DNA of 64,000 bases from Mortierella alpina. Lineage: Eukaryota > Mortierellomycota > Mortierellomycetes > Mortierellales > Mortierellaceae. The position numbers and the translations under genes are program-made. The stretch's first letter is position 1. Every line of letters starts with the position of its first letter. The stretch lies in NCBI GenBank assembly GCA_029449245.1, contig JANATF010000005.1, forward strand, positions 682,001 to 746,000, read 5' to 3'. The notes under the pieces were generated by a model. The model ran no database searches. It worked only from the letters and a program-made list of their open reading frames with translations, and had not been told where the DNA came from. Positions 23,898 through 34,581 of this stretch are shown piece after piece.

Positions 23898-24986
23898 ATG
23901 GAACAGGCCCCATCACACCCCCCGCAGCTGGAGCGGGATCGCGCGCCCGAGTCACCCCGCCTCAGCCCCATCATCTCCCATGCCACCCTCGACGACCTGA
24001 CCAACCCCGCGACTGCCCGCCCACCGCCCACGCCGCTGGCCGCACTGCTCCTCCCGCACCAGTTCCTCAGCGTCGTCTTCCCCGTCACCCTGGCCCTCGG
24101 ATCGCTCTTTGGCTTCATCGGCGGGGACCGGCCCTCGTACTTCTCCAACAAGCGCAACATCTTTAATATGCTGTTTGTCAAGAACGGGTGGGGCTGGACC
24201 TCACTGGTCTTTTGGATTTATCTGGCCGTGGTCTTTGGCAAAGCCCTGTTCGAGCAGAATCAACACTCCCAGCCTAACACTAGCATAGGCGTGCATCGGC
24301 CAGAGCAGGATCAGACAGATCAGGGCATACGCACCACAGCAACGGATGCTGCGTCATCGTCATCTTCTATGACGAGAACAAGGACAAGATCGAGCCCTCA
24401 GGAGCAGGACAAGGAACGCCAGTCAATGATTGGAACCAATCTGCCAGCCCCAGGCACCCTCTCCAGCGCCAGAGTTGCCTCGGATGTAATTGTGAAGGCT
24501 CTTGTCCGGTGGGGGTTGGCTACTTTGTACTGGTGGTTGATATCGCAATGGTTTTTTGGTCCTGGACTGTTTGATCGGGTCTTTGTTCTGACAGGAGGCA
24601 CCTGCTCGGTCGATGGTCACTGGTCACAGTATCACTGCAGGCGACAAGGAGGTCTCTGGTCCGGAGGAGTCGATATATCTGGCCACATGTTCTTGCTGAC
24701 CCATGCGTTCCTCTTCTTGATGGAGGAACTCTCTGTGTTCATGAATGTGCCCGAGGCCTGGACCGCGATCCAGAACCGGGCGTCAGCGCGGTATGCAGTT
24801 TGGGCAGTTGTGGCTCTGAATGGACTTTGGTGGTGGATGCTGTTGATGACTAGCGTGTATTATCACCACCTAGCAGAGAAAATGACCGGGTTGTTCTTTG
24901 GCATGCTCTTCTGGTTCTGCTCCTATGCCACTACATACAAAACACTAGCCTTCCCATCGATGCCTGACCAAGCTGTAGTGTTATAG
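23898..24986 (+). CDS. FIT2: FIT2 (fat storage-inducing transmembrane) family protein
   Basis: Intronless, 362 residues. FIT2/Scs3 proteins are ER membrane acyl-CoA diphosphatase-type enzymes needed for lipid droplet budding and ER lipid balance. Several hydrophobic segments are visible (for example around LLLPHQFLSVVFPVTLAL and WGWTSLVFWIYLAVVF). The family core is GGVDISGHMFLLTHAFLF at about residue 255, with the first catalytic His in SGH, and SVYYHHLAEKMTG at about residue 321 with the second His. A Ser/Thr-rich insertion (about 140-190) separates the N-terminal segments from the core. The start is ATG at 23898; upstream in-frame codons lack ATG. A droplet role is plausible in an oleaginous Mortierella-type fungus. 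The 3' end is 61 bp from the convergent SNIP1-like gene. Confidence 0.92.
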   Translation: MEQAPSHPPQLERDRAPESPRLSPIISHATLDDLTNPATARPPPTPLAALLLPHQFLSVVFPVTLALGSLFGFIGGDRPSYFSNKRNIFNMLFVKNGWGWTSLVFWIYLAVVFGKALFEQNQHSQPNTSIGVHRPEQDQTDQGIRTTATDAASSSSSMTRTRTRSSPQEQDKERQSMIGTNLPAPGTLSSARVASDVIVKALVRWGLATLYWWLISQWFFGPGLFDRVFVLTGGTCSVDGHWSQYHCRRQGGLWSGGVDISGHMFLLTHAFLFLMEELSVFMNVPEAWTAIQNRASARYAVWAVVALNGLWWWMLLMTSVYYHHLAEKMTGLFFGMLFWFCSYATTYKTLAFPSMPDQAVVL

Positions 24987-25047
24987 ATTCTAGTTACAAT
25001 ACAGATATTCGCTTTTATGGCAATTAGTGGTAGGCGCATATTTATTA

Positions 25048-26310
25048 TTATGCATTGGCGCCTTCATGCAAAAGTACAAACTCTCGCGTGCTAGCGCCGA
25101 ATTTGAGGACGTCGGACAGCTTCAGCTCGTAGTATCGAGTCGGTGGTATTTGAGTCCCGTTGACAAATGTTCCATTGGCCGATTCGAGATCAATGACAAA
25201 GGGCCTATGGACGTATGCAAGAGAACAGAAGCATCAGTGACAAGAGTATGGCCAAAAAGTCAAGACACGTAACAGGAAGGCAAGGCACCCCTTTGGAAGG
25301 CACCTACTTTGTTGTCCGCTTTGTTTGACCTAGTGCGTCTGTTTCCACAACCTGGCGAAACTGAAGTACAGCATGCTGCTTGGAGCAGGAGGGATGGTCG
25401 ATAGGAATGTCCACAACCTGAAAATATTGCGTGAAAGAGACATGGATCCCGTGAGTTTTCCAATACGTGTTTCTGATTTGCAGGAATAGGGCACAGCATG
25501 GCCGAGTACATACATTACGATCGCGTCCAAACAAGAATGCACTCTGGCGATGGATATGGAGAAGGTCTACACGGTCAATACGAGTTGAACAAGTTAGTCG
25601 CAGATTCGAAAAAAAAAACGAAATCTCGCAGTCAAGAGGTATTTACCAATCTCTTTGTCACCCTTGAATACGTAAAGTCTCCATTTCTGACTCGGTTTCC
25701 GCGCTTCCGGTGGTTCATTGTACTTGAGTAGTGTACCATTCACAGTGGTGTTCGTCTCTGCAGCCAACGATCCTGACAATCCAAAATTCGGCTTTTCCTT
25801 GTCTTCTTCCGCGATCACCGGTTTCTTTTCCCGCTCAGCTTCCTCTGCAGCTGCGATTTCGGCGCCCCATACATCTGGTTTACCTGGCCCAGCGGGGCCA
25901 CCGCCGCTTTTGAAACTTGACTCATGTCTGGGTCCTCCACTCCGACCACCACGACCTCGCCCACCTCTGTTTTGTCCACTGTATCCGCCGCGATCGTTGT
26001 GGCCATCATGTCTGCCAAAACCACGTCCGTGGCCGAGTTCACCGCCATCTTGCCTCCTGACAGGTGACCTTGACCTTGACTGTGAGCCGGAGAGCGATCT
26101 CCTTGAGCGACGGTCCCGGATAGGCGACCTAGACGGAGATCTGCCTCGCCTGGGTGACTTAGACCGCGAGCGAGGACGCGGAGACCTAGAGCGAGAGTCT
26201 CGTCTTTTTGCACTACTATTGTAGTCCCTACGGCTGCTGTAGGGCGATCTCGAGCGAGAAGGCGAAGACGATCTCTTTTTGATTGGGCTCCTGTCCGCCT
26301 TTTTGTCCAT
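25048..26310 (-). CDS. SNIP1/Pml1-like FHA-domain protein
   Basis: Inferred exons from the start are 25647-26310, 25514-25566, 25308-25417 and 25048-25204, giving 327 residues. The N-terminal 130 residues are RS-rich (repeated RSRSPRR-type dipeptides) followed by Gly/Arg-rich sequence. The C-terminal FHA domain begins KPSQKWRLYVFKGD. It has FLFGRDRN, then IPIDHPSCSKQHAVLQF (the conserved Ser-x-x-His), and IDLESANGTFVNG (the Asn-Gly turn), and ends with VLKFGASTREFVLLHE. In animals SNIP1, and in yeast Pml1, act in the spliceosome-associated RES complex. The domain order and the SANGTFVNG loop identify the family clearly. Confidence 0.92.
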
Positions 26311-26455
26311 GATCTTGTGCTGGATGAGGTGAGGACATGTCTGCAGAGTCGCGCACTCGTGGCTTTGTCTCGCATCTTACCCCTCAATTCTTTTAAATGG
26401 GGCAGGACTGCGAGGTTGCCCCATTAAAAAGGTTCCTTGTACCAAAAATTGAATA

Positions 26456-27471
26456 AAGTCAACTCTCTATAAAGGAAACAAATTATGCCACCCATAAAAA
26501 AGTTCAGGGGATGCTGCCTTCTGCACATTTGCGTATCGCGCCGTTTATCCAAGTATCTTGAACTTTCAATGGTGGCATTTCATTGACTCTCATGGCTGAT
26601 GCTTCTTGCTACTGTGGCTGTTGCGGCTGTTTGTGCTTGGAAGTGCTGTCAATGTGTGGGCGATTGAGGACTGCATGTACGAGGGACGGATGCAAAGGAA
26701 AGGTGCTTGTTTTCGGAAGAGACTGGACGCGTAGGACGCGTCTCGTATACATGCTGCCGTGGCAACAGCACTTAAGCTGCTCACAGACAGTAGCATTATT
26801 GGCTTCACTCAAATATCTCATCTATAACATAAGAGCGGGCCGTATAAATTTCTCTTATGATTTTTGCATGTAGTTTCTGCAGGCTCGCTAGAAATGTCTT
26901 CACATTATGGAGGTCTTCTGCATGCCTCTTAAAGATTTGAGTTGGGCCATTGTGATGTCCAATGGACGGCAGAGACGAGCGTCCAGGTTTGATCAACAGC
27001 CAGTTGGCTGTCTCTTGTCGACACTGGCTCTCTCTTTTCACTCTTGCCCTCGAACATCTTAAGCTCGTCTTGCCCTTCTTGCTCTTCTTTGTCTTTTCAA
27101 CTTTCTCCCTGTCTCTCACTCTCGCTTGCCTCCTAGTCGCCGCCTTTCACTCTCGCTCTAGACCTCACTCTACTCTATCAACCACTTGCTCCCATACTGC
27201 CGCTGCTTCTCCTCCATCCATCTCTCACACTCTCTCTCCTCGTGTTGCCGCCATCTCTATCCAGCTATCTTTCACCTTCTCTCTCTCTCGTCTCGTGTCG
27301 TTTACCTTCTGTTGTCTGTCCACTCCCTTACACGCTCTACCTTTCGTTAACTGCAAACGGTCGTCTTTTGATCGTATGTTCATATGGCTGCTCGGCTGCT
27401 CATATCAATATAGACCCAGGGCGTTGAGCAATTCAGCAAACTACTTAACAAGCGACTTTCTTTCTTGTTAG
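26456..27471 (+). other. 5' region of the B2 element
   Basis: Terminal repeat followed by about 1 kb with no gene. The last 450 bases are strongly C/T-rich on the plus strand (26990-27470), like other promoters in this window, and lead straight into the B2 start codon. Confidence 0.55.
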
Positions 27472-28850
27472 ATGGGCGTGGCCGGTCTCTATCAACGGCT
27501 CAAGGCAAAAGGGCTTTGTCCACCTCCTGTGCATCCCTCCAGTCTGGCAGGCAAGATGTTACATGTTGATTTCCTGGGTTGCTACTTCGCCCCGCTACTG
27601 CACAAGTTGCAAACGGACAGCTCGATCGAGAACGGGCACAGGATTGGCGTTCGCCTCGGTGACACCATCGTAGAGACCTTTGGGCAGCACTGTCTCGTGC
27701 ACTGTGATGGTGCAGCTACAAAGGAGAAAGAGAAGACACACCAGGAACGACAAGAGAAGAGGAATAAGGCCAAGGAGAAGATGGAGATGGGCCTCGAGAG
27801 CAGTCGTTGAAACTATCCGGAAGTGCCCCAAGAGAGTGTTCGTACTTCCTGCTGCGACCATGGTGGCTGTCCTGGAAGGTCTGGCAACAAAAGTCACTCT
27901 TTGCCGGTGCACCTTTGAAGCAGACCTGTGCATAGCTGGGCTGGCTTCGAATCAGATAGACGCCGTGGTCGACTCCGGGGACAGCGATTTACTTTGCTTT
28001 TGAGGGCGTGATGACCGTCCTCCGTACTTCCCAACCACCAGGGCTATGGAGTTTACTCGAAGGGAGCCACTCTAAAGGCATTGGGACTACTCACTGAGAA
28101 GCATCTGGCTCTGCTGGCGACAGTCTCCAACAATGACTTCTCCAAGAACATCGAAGGACTCGGCCTCGCTAGGAACACCGACTTCATCGAGAGGATCCCG
28201 AGCACCACGAGCGCAGCTATGCTGGATCTCTACTGCTCGGTTGCGGCGACCAAAGTCTCGGCTAAGGTCGTGAAAACGCGAGCCACGTCTTTTTGGACAA
28301 AAGAGCCACGCTGCTTGAGGCCCCCCTGCCAGACACGACTCGGACTTTACAGACGGGGTTACAGAACTTGAGCGGCTCATGCAAATGCGCGTGGCGATGA
28401 AGGCGCAGAGAGCGAGGAGTCTGATGACCTCGCCACCCTTTTACGTCGCTCGCAAGTCTCATCCAAATCAGTTTCGACCTGTGTTCAAGAGCAAGTGGTC
28501 CATCCTTGCGGGTCACAAATACAGCGATGTGAGAGTTCTTTTTTGGGGCTCCAGACACCAACACAGCCACTCATTTTTGAGACTCAGACTCCGTTGGAAG
28601 AGAGCGGCGTTTAGCGCGTTTGCTAGCACAGTTTCGATGCTTCAACCTAAATCACGCGAACGACGGGTCGCATGGACGTATATCAGATATGCCAGACAAC
28701 GAGTTGTCGATCTAGTTGGTAGCGCACCTTCGTTAGAGATCCCGTTGCTACTGCAACGAGTATGCCCAGTTTGTGGCCTGCGTTTTGCTCTATTCTCACT
28801 GGCGTTGCAGCGTCTCACAATGTGTCGTGGGTGAGATTTTCTCATGCCTG
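27472..28850 (+). pseudogene. B2: XPG-like half of a lineage-B fusion, frameshifted
   Basis: Starts MGVAGLYQRLKAKGL directly after a TTAG that ends a C/T-rich leader. XPG ligands remain readable: D in LHVDFLGC, D in LVHCDGAATKEK, E and D in CTFEADLCIAG, two D in VDSGDSDLLCF and D in SNNDFSKNIEGLGLARN. Frame breaks occur near 27790, after 28003 and near 28370. Downstream, PPFYVARKSHPNQFRPVFKS (about 28428) is the same linker start as B1 (FYVARGSTRNQFRPIF), showing that the fusion existed here too. The RuvC core is missing; only the extreme C-terminus survives at 32843-33041. Confidence 0.85.
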
Positions 28851-29319
28851 TTTTCAGAATGGGTCCAAACAGCTCTGCGTCGCTCTAAGCGGTGGTAGGA
28901 CGAAGAGTGTGAGCGATTACTGATGTCAAGGGATGTGAGCAAAAAAATGACCCGCTAGGCGTATCAATCTAGCCAATGGCACAGTCGCCAGCTGTCTCAT
29001 ACAACTCTGCGTTCCACAATATAAGAAAGCCTTGTCCAGACTGCACCAGTCTGTCTCCCTTTGGAAGATTGCACAGCCACCACCGTGGGAGGAGTCTAGA
29101 GTGGACAGCTCTCTCGCAGGCGTCTGATCCCACAAAGAAAACGCCTGTGTCCAGGCCTTGTCGGGCCACCCAGACTGCACTGCCCACGCCGCTTTATTTT
29201 TCCCAGGACTACATTCATTGACTGACCTAGTGAAACGGGGACCGCGTGTGAAAGCCATGTTTCCAAATTGGTGAGATCTTTCACGAGGGTGACTACTCAA
29301 TGGTTGGTTTCAGTTAAAA
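28851..29319. other. Unassigned stretch inside B2
   Basis: No gene recognised on either strand. A 124-codon minus frame (28926-29300) has no start context or motif and is probably chance. Confidence 0.45.
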
Positions 29320-29507
29320 TCATATAAAAGGGATTCTTGATTGTTTTCAGATTCGCACTCTCAGTTCAAAGCACACAAACAATTTCACAAAGCCCATCTA
29401 TCTGCAAACAAGGTACGTAAGAATTTGACCTTGGCTTCCTCAAGTATTTCAAGTTTATTTTCTTATCCCTCTAATCCCTCCAATGACTCCTCACTACTTG
29501 AACTAGC

Positions 29508-29834
29508 ATGACCGATAAATCTGGTTTCAATTCAAGTGCCGGCGCTCTTGCCTGCAAGCTGTACGGAAGGCCAAATCTCAAGACTCCAGTGAAGGATATC
29601 AACGAAATGCAAAATGGAATGGTGCAAGACATTAATGATGTTGAAGTGATGTCGGTGGACGTGACTCAAGGCTATGAGGCTATTTTGTATTATAATGACA
29701 AACCTCATACGTATGGAGCGGGACAGCACAAAGTGATCCATGCCCCGCACCACAAAGTCAAAGTCGATAAAGTACAAATCGTAGAGTCCGTCGACTATTT
29801 TCCCGCTGATGACGATGCCATAGCCAGGACTTAG
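29508..29834 (+). CDS. Small beta/gamma-crystallin-like protein (tentative)
   Basis: A 108-residue intact frame without a signal peptide. A TATAAA box lies at 29323-29328. A leader intron is likely (29413-29506, GTACGT donor, CTAG acceptor ending two bases before ATG). The product contains CKLYGRPNLKTPVKDINE, then VVQD-type NDVEVMSVDV and GYEAILYYNDKPHTYGAG. This pattern of aromatic-Gly turns repeated about 45 residues apart is reminiscent of Greek-key beta/gamma-crystallin motifs. That is my inference from pattern only. The gene lies inside the eroded B2 element, between the XPG half and a Harbinger remnant, and looks undamaged. Confidence 0.5.
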   Translation: MTDKSGFNSSAGALACKLYGRPNLKTPVKDINEMQNGMVQDINDVEVMSVDVTQGYEAILYYNDKPHTYGAGQHKVIHAPHHKVKVDKVQIVESVDYFPADDDAIART

Positions 29835-30516
29835 CTGGCAGGAGATCTAGCTGGGATTAAGAGCTATTCTTGCTGCCGTTATACAGTAACATTGTAAATA
29901 AAGAAACGGCATCTAACCTGCCTTCCCACGCTAGAAAAAAGAAGCCGAACATCTTCAAGAGCTGATATGGCAAATATCGTAAAAAAAATTCTTTTCCAGT
30001 TTCACCAACGATGTTGCATGTTTCACTGTAGTCCAGAAAAACCCTACGAGAAAAAAAAAATACTGCCGTTACGAGTGTTGCCTGGACACGGTCTGTTTCA
30101 GTTTGATGGCGGTGCACGGACTTGCAATCTCTGCTGCGCAATGTCTGTTTGACTGGAAATTCAAATTTTGCAATTATATTAAATAGCCTCGTCAAAATCG
30201 CCCTCCGATTCTGATTTTGATGCTGGAGTCACTACTGCGTTTCAATTGGCCCAAGGTATTAAAGTTTTAGTTAATCGAGATGAGCCCGCTTCTGGCATCG
30301 GCCTCGTTCAGTCCTAGAATCGCTGCATCGATGTTGACCTCGCAAAATCGGTATATATTTTTGAACACAAAGGTCTGTGCAATTGACACTTGCGTGTCGA
30401 AACAGTACAGTACAAGGAGCAATCCACAAATGCGCCGTCTTTATCAAGCTGTAAGTCAATTGAGAACGACGGACGGAAGACAACGAGCTACCTGTTCTTC
30501 CCTTCCTTTAGCCATC
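29835..30516. other. Intergenic within B2
   Basis: 3' region of the small gene (AATAAA-like signal at about 29896) and the presumed left flank of the Harbinger remnant. I could not define its terminal repeat. Confidence 0.45.
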
Positions 30517-31184
30517 ATGCCAACACGAAAGTCCTTGCGAAACCAAGCGCTCGAGATGATCGTAAACACCGTAAGCGAACACGTTCAGTCATCTCTGGAG
30601 CAAGAGGATTCAGACGATGAGGACTCTTTGCTTGAGGCTGCAATACTCGTCGCAGATTTCCTTGAGAATAACCGGTACTTCAACCAAACCACTGGCATAC
30701 CTCGATCACCGCATTTTCGCCTCTATCGGGACGAACGACTTTCGGAATTTTCACCTCGCGACTTCAAGGACGCTCTGAGAATGACCCCTCAGCAGTTTGA
30801 GTACGTCTTAAAAAAATTGAGGGACAACATGTCTTTCGCACCAAAGGCAACGGGCTACAAGCGGATGTCAGAGTGCAGTTGAAGGTCGCCCTGCACCGAT
30901 TGGGCCACGATGGATCCCTAGCCTCATACACTTCAATTGGGCGAGTCCTGGATGTATCTGCCGGTTCCACCAAGATGTATACGCAACGGTGCGTAATCGC
31001 TCTGTGCAGCCTCATCCCGGAGGTCATCAAGTGGCCCACACCTGCTGAGAAGACTGCGACCAAGTGTCACTACGGTGCGCGTTTCGGATTTCATAATGTC
31101 ATAGGACATGTTGACAGTACTCTAATACCAATATATCGAGCCCCAATTTTATCCTCTCCAACTGCACCCTTTTGTCTGCCCTGA
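30517..31184 (+). pseudogene. Harbinger (HARBI1-like) transposase remnant
   Basis: Starts MPTRKSLRNQALEMIV and contains RLYRDERLSEFSPRDFKDAL and MTPQQFEYVLKKLRDN, the helical lead-in of Harbinger transposases. After a frameshift near 30846 the typical VQLKVALHRLGHDGSLASY block, the IGRVLDVSAGSTKMYTQR helix-turn-helix and a WPTPAEKT segment follow. Then comes GHVDSTLIPIYRAP, where the first catalytic Asp belongs. The frame ends soon after, so the remaining two thirds of the DDE domain are missing. Confidence 0.8.
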
Positions 31185-31233
31185 TCTTTTCCATATTTTC
31201 CTTATGATCGCACGCAATCCTGTACTGCCTGAC

Positions 31234-32636
31234 TCATTGGTCGTCGATCCTCTTGTCCTTTGACAGCCTCGATATATCTCGCAAACCCTCCGCGACAGCA
31301 ATAATCCCGTTAGAACGCTTAGTGGTATTTTTCTCCGCGACTACCATCTGCAGAACTTCATCCCTCGACAAAGCCTTTTTCTGTTGTCGCGGCAAACGAG
31401 TAGAGTGATCCAGCTTTTGGATACTGCCGTCCTCGTCGCTATCAAACGCTCTCTCGGCGTCCGAAACTCCTGCACCCGAGTCAAGCGGAGGCCTTGGGTT
31501 TAACGACCAAGACTTGCTCCAAATGTCATCGACGATGTCGAAAAATGGACATATCTCGTGGGTTTTCTTCTTCAGGTCAGCCAAACTCCGTGTTCTTCCG
31601 CCGCCAGTCTCCTTCTTGCACGCCGCTGCTTTTGAATACTGTCTGCGCATGCTCGCAATCTTGTTTTTGATCTGACTATCAGTCAAAGTTAAGTCGAACT
31701 CATCCAAAAACCTTTTTGCCAGTTCCTTGTGAACGTCCGTCTTGCTTTGGTAAAAGTTGTTCACAGAGTCTGGCGGACCGTTTAGTATAGCCTCAATCTC
31801 TGGCTCGGCGAGTTACTCTGCAAGAAACGTCTCCTGCGATGGCTGGAAGTCGTGCTTTGCGAGTGGTTCATTCTTTCGGCTAGCTTGGGATGAGCGGTGA
31901 GTTCCAGCAGACATCGAAGGTGAAGATTTTGTAGAGCGTTTTTGTTTGAGCACAGGAGATTTCAGGGCCACAGAAAGCGACCGTGAACGTTCCCGCGATT
32001 CGGTGGAATTTGATGGTGTCAGGGATCCTTGGCGGAGTAGAGGTGACATTGTTAGCGACGAGCTACTGGATATCAGGGGAGACGGTGCTTCGAAAGTAGG
32101 CGAGGGCTCTCTGTCTGGGATAGGGCTTGTGGTGTATTGATGACTACAAAGAATGCACGGAAACAAGACTTAGAATCGCAAAAGAAAAAAAAAAGTCATA
32201 ACAAAAGCAAGTTGGTTACCTGTCCGACGAGAGGTCGGTATCCTGGGTGCTGTGGATAGCTTGCTCCTAGTTGAGACTGGATTTGTAGACCCGGTTGCGA
32301 ATGATGCTGAGGATCTAGTCGCGGCCGATACTGTGGTCGCGACTGACAGTTCGGCGGTCTTTGCTGAGGCTGTTGTTGAAACGAGAGTTGGTTTTGGGGA
32401 TGGTGCATGAAATTTGTTGTAGGCATTATGGGTCTAAACACTGCCTGTTGGGGAGGGTGAGCCGTTTGCTGAATTAGATATGCCTCTGGATGAAGTTGCT
32501 GCCCCATCGGTCTTTGAGGCTGCTGTCCTATATGCTGTTGGAGCTGTTGTCCCACCGGCTGCTGGCTATGTTGTCCCACCGACTGGTGGAGTGGCTGCCC
32601 CATCGGTCGCTGAAGCTGCTGCGTGTAACCCGACAT
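31234..32636 (-). pseudogene. Harbinger-associated Myb-like protein with one in-frame stop
   Basis: The minus-strand partner gene faces the transposase remnant tail to tail. Its first exon (about 32220-32636) is Gln/Pro-rich, with repeated QPMGQ-type units. A Ser-rich exon follows (about 31813-32160). After a single in-frame TAA at 31813-31815 the same frame continues as EPEIEAILNGPPDSVNNFYQ with DVHKELAKRFLDEFDL and DSQIKNKIASMRRQYSKA, a Myb/SANT trihelix of the type found beside Harbinger transposases. It ends RIDDQ at 31234. Such proteins help the transposase reach nucleus and DNA ends. Confidence 0.68.
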
Positions 32637-32842
32637 GTACACGTCCTTTCGGAAGAAGTCAGCGTGTGTAGTACTTCCTGCGACACCCTCCTGTGGTCGA
32701 CAACGGCGAGGCATTTGTCTTGACTAAAGACTATGAGATTGAAGTCGGAAAGAGCCCACGGCTGAGCGAGGACGCCATGATATTCTGGAGACAACTGGGG
32801 CAGGCCGTAGAGCAAAAGGCCGAGACTGGCTTCCTGCGCATG

Positions 32843-33041
32843 GAATGTTAGATCAGAGAGTATTGCGAGGGTCTGCCAGGCTCAAATCGTGGATGGTTGT
32901 CGTCCTGCAAAGTACAAGCCGAAAGAGGATCAGCAGGCGGAGCAGCGCAAGGGGCAGGGAAGAAGGGGCAATAGACCTGGAGTGGATGTGGATGTGCAGG
33001 AGAAGGCGGGGCCGACGACCAAGGTCCGGCGCCAGTTCTAA
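32843..33041 (+). pseudogene. B2: surviving Fanzor C-terminus
   Basis: The frame reads SESIARVCQAQ, then CRPAKYKPKED, and ends at TAA 33039-33041. B1 has SENIGRICQAQLERQERPSK at the same place, right after its RuvC-III Asp. The zinc finger itself is missing or scrambled upstream. This piece and the 3' non-coding block tie the right half of B2 to the left half. Confidence 0.72.
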
Positions 33042-33284
33042 AAAAGTTTATTGAGCTAGAAAGCTCATGACAAATTTGTAAGTGACATTGAACTCGCATG
33101 CTTTGCTTGCTCAAAGGTCAACTGGCACACCATAGTTCTGACACTTTGCCTTGTGGATGCAGACGGTCCTCCTTCGTCTACTTTTGAAAGCAGATTAGAA
33201 GGTAAGTGTCGCTGTGTGTTTGGTAATGATGTCTGAGACATCCCTTAGCATAACTTTATGCGCTTCCTTATAGAGAGTCGACTG
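33042..33284 (+). ncRNA. Candidate guide-RNA scaffold 3' of B2
   Basis: Homologous to the block 3' of B1 in the same order and spacing (CAAATTTGTAAGTGACATTG, GACACTTTGCCTTG, GACGGTCCTCCTTCGTCTAC). The hairpin TGAGCT-AGAA-AGCTCA at 33052-33067 replaces the B1 hairpin TGGGGT-CGAA-ACCCCA with pairing kept. It ends at the terminal repeat. Confidence 0.58.
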
Positions 33285-34581
33285 GAACTTGTCCTGCAAC
33301 GCATGGCGTCCACACTGCCTCAGTCAGAGGAGTTGCACGACCCTGCTCCCGGTTCTTGAAAGCCCGTTGCAGCTGCAACAAAATTGGTGATGTTGAGCAC
33401 ACACAAAGGTAGCGGATTCGCACCGTCGATTGCTATTCTTATTTGACACCGATGTGGGCTCGCACTGTAGCCCTCTCAGCTATCGAGGGAGTCATTCTGC
33501 CCACTGTAAAGGGAGTGGGAGAAATCCAAAACGGATAAAAGCATGCGCTTAAGGAGAGATATCCAACAAATGCATGGACTTGTTCCTTAATTGCACTATT
33601 GTTCCCTTACTTGCATGGCCGCGCGTTACCTATGCCTTCTGAATCATCCGATTGTCTGCAAAAGCACAGCACCTGGCCAACAAATTGATATGACGTGCAT
33701 CCTATTGTTTCGCTGCTTTTCAGCCCTCGCCTCGCGTCCTCACTCTGCAAACGGAAAGCAATATAGGTAGTCGCCTCCATCTTCACAACTCGACACATCT
33801 CTTCCACACAACGCTCACAACCACAACGACAACCACAACTACATTGCACGAAATGTAGGAATACGCCGTTCTTGACAAGAACGGAGAAACCGTGTATTTT
33901 CCTCGCACCCCATCATCCATGAACAGCACCAGGGACATGGCTTACGCCAGGTTGTCAGATGGTCAACATTCTTCATGCCACTTAATCCGCCGGCCTCTTC
34001 AGCTGTCGCTCTGCTGCAATATTAGGAGCTACCTCGCGTCGCTCCAACGTCTCATTTCCTCCATTCTTCTTTTCCACTGCACCCTATATCGTCCATAACA
34101 CAATGTTTCAAGACATCCCCTTCACACTCAACGGACAAAAAGCCTATGTGCCTCGCAAGGCACCATCCACACCCGCCAACGTCAAGATGGTTTTCGGCGA
34201 ATTGGCGAGTGAAATATCAGCTCTGCTTCCAATTGACGCGCCGGTGTTTGAGTCGTCGTGTCCGCCGTCGTGTCCGCCCCACCTGCGTCTGGCTGAGATT
34301 AGCCCGGCCTCTTCAATACCATCGCGAGTGGTGTGGGCAGTTGCCTGGTGGTCCTCATCCTTTTAAGCATCTGGTGGCGTCGGCCCCGAAAACTGAACCA
34401 TCACCAGAAACCCCTGTGCCTGTCGAGTCTACACCTGTCCCCTCACCAACAGGCAGTGGCTCTGCCTCCTCCCTTTAGTTCCAGTGGGAGCATCCAATAG
34501 TAAATACACCTACTTGCTTTTCAAACATAACGAGCGTCCTTTACGGCCAAGTTTTAATCACGTTTGTACTTCCACTCTCAG
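33285..34581. other. Unresolved region with two similar short N-terminus-like frames
   Basis: Two short plus frames resemble each other: at about 33853 (EYAVLDKNGETVYFPRTPS) and at 34103 (FTLNGQKAYVPRKAPSTPAN, ATG at 34103). The second continues about 85 codons. A different frame at about 34314-34400 encodes a likely membrane segment (SGVGSCLVVLILLSIWW) followed by RRPRK. These may be 5' exons of the macro-domain gene downstream or relics of another family. I cannot build a clean gene. Confidence 0.35.

Larger units (their letters stand above)
26456..33284. mobile_element. B2 element: decayed XPG-Fanzor transposon with nested insertions
   Basis: The left end AAGTCAACTCTCTATAAAGG at 26456 follows TA (26454-26455). 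The right end (33263-33284) is the inverted copy CAGTCGACTCTCTATAAGGA read on the minus strand. The right flank is GA, so one TSD copy may have mutated. Gene order and spacing match B1 in the opposite orientation: about 1 kb from the 5' terminus to the MG start of the XPG part, and the conserved non-coding block at the 3' terminus. The middle of the Fanzor part is gone and replaced by a small gene (29508-29834) and a broken Harbinger pair (30517-32636). Confidence 0.68.
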
